Assembly (NCBI GenBank): GCA_027492915.1
Contig: JAPUDW010000248.1
Location: forward strand, 8,649-63,485
Direction of reading: 5' to 3'
Length of the DNA stretch: 54,837 bases
DNA from: Bacteroidota bacterium
GTDB taxonomy: Bacteria; Chloroflexota; Anaerolineae; Aggregatilineales; Phototrophicaceae
The position numbers and the translations under genes are program-made. Position 1 is the first letter of the stretch, and every line of letters starts with the position of its first letter. The notes under the pieces are model-generated. The model was not told where the DNA came from. It ran no database searches and saw only the letters and a list, made by a program, of their open reading frames with translations. Of the stretch, positions 51,108 through 54,837 are shown in pieces.

Positions 51108-51653
51108 TCGTTTCTTCCTTGAAATAGTCTATTCAAAATTGTTAACAGAACGGTATTTGAGAATTTTCCCGCCAGAGGCTAAAAGTCTTGTCCGATAATT
51201 CTAAATTTTTCTCGGTCGTGTCGCATGAGGCTAAAGCCGTCATGCTGATCACCAGACAAGCGCACTAAAGGCGCTTCAAAAACTGAGAGAGAAACTCGCA
51301 CGTTATAGCGATTAGTTGCTCTCAATTCAACCTACCAATAATTATCGGACAAGCCTTAAAGCCATCCGGCTCCATTTTCAGCGGGAAGTACCCTAAAGGG
51401 CACTCAAACCCGCTGGGGACAAAGTTTTTTGCCAACGAGGGCAATTTTAATTATCTTATCCATAACTCACGTTATTTAAAAATTAGTGATACAAAGATGT
51501 TTGTAGTAGGTGCATAACCCTAACCCTTCTCCCGCAGGGCGAAGGGAACCCTACTTCACATTCGTATTCCACATTTCATAGTTAAAACGCATTACCTCGC
51601 CACTGCGGAATTGAAATTCAACATTTGTGACATGCGATAAGCCAATGTTTTGG
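51108..51653. repeat. Repeat-rich gene-free spacer (546 bp)
   Basis: Contains the family A element copy 2 inside a larger inverted repeat (51187-51353), a downstream stretch AGCGGGAAGTACCCTAAAGG ... CCCGCT (about 51379-51413) that can fold, and a family D-like CCCTAACCCTTCTCCCGCAG/GGCGAAGGG unit (51519-51550). No gene. Confidence 0.55.
51187..51353. repeat. MITE-like element with 14-bp perfect terminal inverted repeats
   Basis: CTTGTCCGATAATT (51187-51200) is the exact reverse complement of AATTATCGGACAAG (51340-51353). Inside, 51187-51260 is family A copy 2 (CTTGTCCG ... CCAGACAAG with inner stem GCATGA-GGCT-AA-AGCC-G-TCATGC). Imperfect pairing continues outward (GGCTAAAAGT vs CCTTAAAGCC). 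No open frame, so non-autonomous if mobile. No clear target-site duplication seen. Confidence 0.6.
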
Positions 51654-53108
51654 CTATTCAATAACCATCAGATCGATTTGCAGCAGGCGGGCGAGTTTCT
51701 TGATTTTATCCAGTTGATTGCCCACTCCTAAAGCCACATGATGTGTGGGGCCAAATGAGCACCATTCATCCATAAACTTGGCAGGATCAAGCTTGAACTT
51801 TAAGCGGGAGTTGGTGTTACCAATTTGCATGGTGCTACCTTCAATGGACTCGCCTTCGGCAGCCAACATCCGCAAGTTACCTTCGGCGGTTTGTGTCATA
51901 CCAAGGATGGTAATTGGGCCACGTTTAACGTGCATTTCGACAGAGAGACCATAGCCACGCTTGCCATGAAATAAGCCCAAACCGCGCAACATCGGTTTGC
52001 CATCCGAAATGGCGATGTGACCGGGGCCGTCGTGCCCCATCAAGATAAAGTCCTCGTTGAAATCCATGCCGTAAAATTCGGTATACGAGCCACCCGCGCC
52101 AAGGCGATCCATAATCAGCATGGCAACACAGGTTTTGAGATCACCCTCCCCCGATGCGGGAATGCCGCGTGCAGTTAGCAAGGAGTTGCCGACGATGACA
52201 CCCGCGCCGAGTTCTTCGTTCTCGTTACCATCCAAGCCACGATAGTAATAGGTTAAGCCGTTGAGGTCAAAGTCCGCGACGAGTTGGTCAAGACCACAAG
52301 CGACGCGTGCAGACCAGTTGAGCGCTTCGGGCGTGACATCCTGCGAGATTTTATCGTTGCCTTTGCCGACCAACTGAAAGTGATTCTGAATTTCTTCGAT
52401 CTTGTTCTTGATAGCGGTATCGGTTGCGCTTTTGACACGCTTATGCAAGTCGTCCATCTCTAGCACTTCGATATGCGCACCAAGCTGTGCGTGATGCATG
52501 GTGAAGTCGGAGTACATATCCAACATGCCGGGGTAAGTGTGACCGAGGAAGCCAATGCGGCTGTAGCTGAGTTCGCGCAAGATTTGGGCAGCTTTAATCC
52601 ATTCCTCGATTTGCGACCACGCGCGGACGTAGTACTGGTTGGCGTGACCTTCAGCTTCTTGCAGAAGTCCAGAGACTACGTTGAACTGGATGCGACTGCG
52701 GGCGAAAGCGTTCGAGATTTCCGGCACGCAGCAAGCACAGCAGTTTGCCAGCCATTCGGCGGTGTCGGTGTTCGGATAATCCATCGCAGGAGATGGTTGC
52801 AGGTTCAGGATTAAGACAGGCGCTTTGCGACGCTGGACGGCAGGCAGCACCTGCGATGAGGTGGAATAGGTGCCGACATAGCAGATGATAAGATCAACTG
52901 AATGGCTGGCAAAAAGGCCGCCTGCCTTCTGCGCGTCGGGGGCATTATCAACCAAGCCAGCCGACACGACCTCACCACCCATTGCGGTTATCTTGCGCTC
53001 GACTTCCCGCTGATAGCCTTCCAAGCGTTCTTTCAGTCCTTCGAACTGCGGCCAATAAGCTGCAAGACCAATGCCAAAAACGCCAATTTTTGCCTGTTTA
53101 TTCGCCAT
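51654..53108 (-). CDS. L-arabinose/L-fucose isomerase superfamily enzyme
   Basis: A 484-residue ketol isomerase-like protein. After the N-terminal domain (AKIGVFGIGLAAYWPQFEGL; VDLIICYVGTYSTSSQV) come GEGDLKTCVAMLIMD, YGMDFNEDFILMGHDGPGHIAISDG and GPTHHVALGVG, which supply the Glu, Glu, His and His expected for the metal-dependent active site of arabinose isomerase-type enzymes. It should convert an L-aldose to a ketose; L-arabinose, L-fucose or another sugar are open. AGGAA precedes the ATG. Located 12 nt after the SGNH hydrolase gene and upstream of an L-rhamnose mutarotase homologue. Confidence 0.87.
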   Translation of the reverse strand: MANKQAKIGVFGIGLAAYWPQFEGLKERLEGYQREVERKITAMGGEVVSAGLVDNAPDAQKAGGLFASHSVDLIICYVGTYSTSSQVLPAVQRRKAPVLILNLQPSPAMDYPNTDTAEWLANCCACCVPEISNAFARSRIQFNVVSGLLQEAEGHANQYYVRAWSQIEEWIKAAQILRELSYSRIGFLGHTYPGMLDMYSDFTMHHAQLGAHIEVLEMDDLHKRVKSATDTAIKNKIEEIQNHFQLVGKGNDKISQDVTPEALNWSARVACGLDQLVADFDLNGLTYYYRGLDGNENEELGAGVIVGNSLLTARGIPASGEGDLKTCVAMLIMDRLGAGGSYTEFYGMDFNEDFILMGHDGPGHIAISDGKPMLRGLGLFHGKRGYGLSVEMHVKRGPITILGMTQTAEGNLRMLAAEGESIEGSTMQIGNTNSRLKFKLDPAKFMDEWCSFGPTHHVALGVGNQLDKIKKLARLLQIDLMVIE

Positions 53109-53120
53109 AAAAATTCCTTT

Positions 53121-53972
53121 TTAGGTATAAGTATTGATGCTGTCTAGAACATGTTCGATCATTATTTTGTGACCGGCAGGGCCGGGATGTAAGCCGTCGG
53201 GACAATAGAGCGCGGGATCGGGATTGGTGGTGAACACGCTGACCAGATCAACCAGAGGTAGATTGCGTTCACGGGCGATGTTTTTGAGCGCATGGGCACA
53301 GGCCTGAATATCGGTGTTATCCCATGTGATGCTCATAGCGGCCATGTTGGGGTCATTATTCACAATCGATTCGACTACGGGGCTGGGCGTTATGAGGACG
53401 ATACGCGCGCCGACATTCAAGAAAGCATCGACCATCGCGGTGAAGTTGGCCGTGTATTCTTCGATGGACACCAGCAGTTTGCCCTGTGCGCCGTTAAAGC
53501 GTTTAGTGTCATTAGCGCCGTATTTCAAGAACACCCAATCGGGCTTTTGGGCGAGATATTGGGTAAACGTGTGTTCGAGGCCGTGGGTAGAGGTATAGCC
53601 AGAGCGACCATGATTGTAGAAGTGAACAGCTTGCTGCGGCTCGACCAACCCAATTAAGGCGCGTAGAATTTCGGCATAGCCGTAGCGGTAGGTGGTGATT
53701 GAGTCGCCGACGGTCATGATGGTGCTGGGATGACCGTCACGAGGTGCAATTAGCTTACGAATAGCTTCGACCGTACCGGAGTGTTCCAACAAACTTTGAC
53801 CCACAGCGACATTTTGTGCAAAGGCATAATCGGTGTAGGCGGTAAACTGCGCGGCGGTGATGTTCAGCATGAGCGCAGCAGCTTCAACCGGGATGTTGAC
53901 AGCAAGCGCCGAAGGAACCTGATGGAAATTAAAATCCAGCGAAAAAATATCGTCATCGGACAATTCAAACAT
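53121..53972 (-). CDS. SGNH/GDSL-family esterase
   Basis: A 283-residue hydrolase with all SGNH blocks: VGDSITTYRYGY (nucleophile Ser), the Gly block at HGRSGYTS, KYGANDTKRF (Asn) and CPDGLHPGPAGH (Asp/His). No signal peptide, so it is cytoplasmic; it probably removes acetyl or other acyl esters from an imported sugar. ATG 53972 has GGAG 6 nt upstream (within GATGGAGCTTTTTATG); the open frame continues 36 codons upstream through a low-complexity region and is not used. First gene of the pair with the isomerase. Confidence 0.88.
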   Translation of the reverse strand: MFELSDDDIFSLDFNFHQVPSALAVNIPVEAAALMLNITAAQFTAYTDYAFAQNVAVGQSLLEHSGTVEAIRKLIAPRDGHPSTIMTVGDSITTYRYGYAEILRALIGLVEPQQAVHFYNHGRSGYTSTHGLEHTFTQYLAQKPDWVFLKYGANDTKRFNGAQGKLLVSIEEYTANFTAMVDAFLNVGARIVLITPSPVVESIVNNDPNMAAMSITWDNTDIQACAHALKNIARERNLPLVDLVSVFTTNPDPALYCPDGLHPGPAGHKIMIEHVLDSINTYT

Positions 53973-54010
53973 AAAAAGCTCCATCAATAATTTATTTTTA
54001 TCATTTTCGC

Positions 54011-54050
54011 AATTTGTTGATTTTTGTTGATTTTTGTTGAAAACAGTTGA
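54011..54050 (-). promoter_or_regulatory. Four TCAAC motifs at 10-bp spacing
   Basis: Four consecutive 10-bp units each end in GTTGA on the plus strand (AATTTGTTGA, TTTTTGTTGA twice, AAACAGTTGA); on the minus strand these are TCAAC motifs on one helical face, 40-80 nt upstream of the SGNH hydrolase start. Direct repeats of this kind often bind DeoR-family or similar regulators, and a DeoR-family gene is divergent from here. Confidence 0.5.
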
Positions 54051-54112
54051 TAATGTAGCATGTGGGTTTCGGGTTGTCAATCAGGCTGGAAGTTGGGGTA
54101 CACAGATCACTG

Positions 54113-54203
54113 TATAGGGCTTGTCGGATACTAATAAGCTTTTTACTTTGCGTCGCATGAGGCTAAAAGCCATCATGCTACCTGCGGCCGGACAAGTCCT
54201 ATA
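54113..54203. repeat. Family A palindromic element, copy 3
   Basis: TATAGGGCTTGTC (54113-54125) pairs with GACAAGTCCTATA (54191-54203) with one G-T pair; the inner stem is GCATGAGGCT / AGCCATCATGC with a short A loop. The unit ACTAATA(A/G)GCTT after the left end and CTAC-TGCGGCC before the right end are shared with copy 1. Confidence 0.65.
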
Positions 54204-54243
54204 GGGGAAATAGTTGCAAAGTAATGATGTGAGGATTGGTGGC

Positions 54244-54270
54244 GCGGATGCTGCACACCTCATCCCTACT
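54244..54270. repeat. Family E relative (copy 4, degenerate)
   Basis: GCGGATGCTGCACACCTCATCCCTAC differs from the perfect palindrome at 25531 by two bases in the left arm, so the stem is weakened. Confidence 0.5.
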
Positions 54271-54355
54271 GAAAGTGGACTTGTGTCATGTTCCAATTGA
54301 CCACTAACCTATCGGGTATCAAATGTTCGCTTCATCATTTTGAAAGAGGCCCGGT

Positions 54356-54837
54356 TTGAGCACTAAAACACTGACTACCTTCGAGCGCCGTCAGTTCATT
54401 TTAAGGATTTTAGAGGAGCAATCGGGCATCAAGGTGACTGATTTGGCGCTGCAACTGGATGTATCCGAAGGCACGATACGCAATGATTTGGCAGCTTTGG
54501 ACGATGAAAATCAGATTATGCGTGTTCGGGGTGGCGCGGTTGCGAGGACAAAGCCGGCGCATTCAAACCAACTTATCGCAGCACGTTCGCGCGTGAATTA
54601 TGATGCCAAACATCGGATTGCACAGTGGGCGGCGGGTATCGTGGAGAATGGCGACGCGATTATCCTAGACGCGAGCACCACAGTTTTGCATATGGCGGAA
54701 TTTCTGCACAGCCGACGCAATTTGACGGTGGTTACCAACGGTTTAGAAGTGGGGAAGCGATTGGCGGAGTCGTCGTCAAACACGGTAATTATGGTGGGCG
54801 GCATCTTACGCAATGACGGTAACTCGATAACGGGTCT
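54356..54837 (+). CDS. DeoR-family transcriptional regulator (partial, 5' end)
   Basis: The window ends 160 codons into this gene. TTG 54356 is the start: AGAGG is 6 nt upstream and an in-frame TGA (54341-54343) rules out anything earlier. The DeoR helix-turn-helix is FERRQFILRILEEQSGIKVTDLALQLDVSEGTIRNDLAALDDENQIMRVRGGAV; the effector domain begins with RIAQWAAGIVENGDAIILDASTTVLHMAEFL and VTNGLEVGKRL, matching the sugar-phosphate-sensing family pattern. Probably controls the divergent SGNH hydrolase/isomerase genes, whose upstream region holds phased direct repeats. The C-terminus lies beyond the window. Confidence 0.88.
   Translation, partial: MSTKTLTTFERRQFILRILEEQSGIKVTDLALQLDVSEGTIRNDLAALDDENQIMRVRGGAVARTKPAHSNQLIAARSRVNYDAKHRIAQWAAGIVENGDAIILDASTTVLHMAEFLHSRRNLTVVTNGLEVGKRLAESSSNTVIMVGGILRNDGNSITG

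Larger units (their letters stand above)
53973..54355. other. Divergent regulatory spacer (383 bp)
   Basis: Region between the SGNH hydrolase (minus) and the DeoR-family gene (plus). It holds four 10-bp phased GTTGA/TCAAC motifs (54011-54050), family A copy 3 (54113-54203), and a family E relative (about 54232-54270). No gene besides the flanking ones. Confidence 0.6.

Noticed and set aside
1..54837. CRISPR arrays, rRNA or tRNA genes, phage genes
   Set aside because: I saw no regularly spaced repeat-spacer series, no tRNA or rRNA landmarks and no integrase, portal or capsid-like proteins in any frame.

Overview
The window is about 55 kb of a bacterial chromosome with roughly 50 protein genes, no RNA gene, no CRISPR array and no transposase that I can see. 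The mix of genes points to a heterotrophic Chloroflexota (Anaerolineae-like) bacterium: many exported SH3/TPR/propeller proteins with Thr-Pro linkers, sugar ABC importers encoded without their ATPase, many LLM, Gfo/Idh/MocA, SDR and TIM-barrel sugar enzymes, and small GC-rich palindromic repeats between genes. This assignment is inference from gene content; no marker gene is present.

Layout. (1) 2-6445, + strand: tail of a HisD-family dehydrogenase, LLM flavin oxidoreductase, aldehyde dehydrogenase, ThuA-like protein, GH4 glycosidase, BadF-type sugar kinase, then (after a terminator-like hairpin) a PIG-L deacetylase. (2) 6893-12318: a SIS-domain protein, divergent from a sugar ABC importer (binding protein plus two permeases), then a convergent MFS transporter. 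Regions 1 and 2 together look like uptake and processing of a glycoside or amino-sugar compound. (3) 12484-24447: eight exported proteins of unknown function, six of them in one minus-strand run (a 1315-residue propeller-like protein, SH3, TPR, TPR, oligopeptide-type binding protein, SH3) with ATGA coupling at three junctions, flanked by two more exported SH3 proteins. This is the best candidate for an undescribed system. (4) 24646-33532: an SDR, an aldose-epimerase-like protein, a small membrane protein, two tandem PIG-L deacetylases and the E1 alpha, E1 beta and E2 genes of a 2-oxoacid dehydrogenase complex, separated by repeat-rich spacers. (5) 33692-44781, minus strand: a probable 12-gene run from a 4-OT-like tautomerase through a sugar ABC importer, a bicupin, three xylose-isomerase-like TIM barrels, a Gfo/Idh/MocA oxidoreductase, a 2-hydroxyacid dehydrogenase, an LLM oxidoreductase and an SDR, next to a divergent GntR regulator with an inverted repeat in between. 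(6) 45604-53972: a second SDR and Gfo pair, two L-rhamnose-mutarotase homologues, a LacI regulator coupled to an amidohydrolase of the sugar-lactonase type, an L-arabinose/L-fucose-isomerase-like enzyme and an SGNH hydrolase, suggesting L-sugar or 6-deoxysugar catabolism. (7) 54356-end: start of a DeoR-family regulator that begins with TTG.

The non-coding DNA is unusually informative. At least five dispersed repeat families lie in the spacers: a CTTGTCC...GGACAAG palindromic element (three copies, one carrying a 55-nt insert that folds on paper as a three-way junction and one nested in a larger 14-bp perfect inverted repeat), a 160-bp element present twice without length change, short palindromes followed by CCCTAC that show a compensatory base-pair change, a CCCTAGCCC...GGGAGGG family, and a GGCGAAGTCGGCGTCG word. 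Four TCAAC motifs at exact 10-bp spacing lie upstream of the SGNH hydrolase/isomerase genes. All function statements come from motif recognition by eye; no database search was possible.
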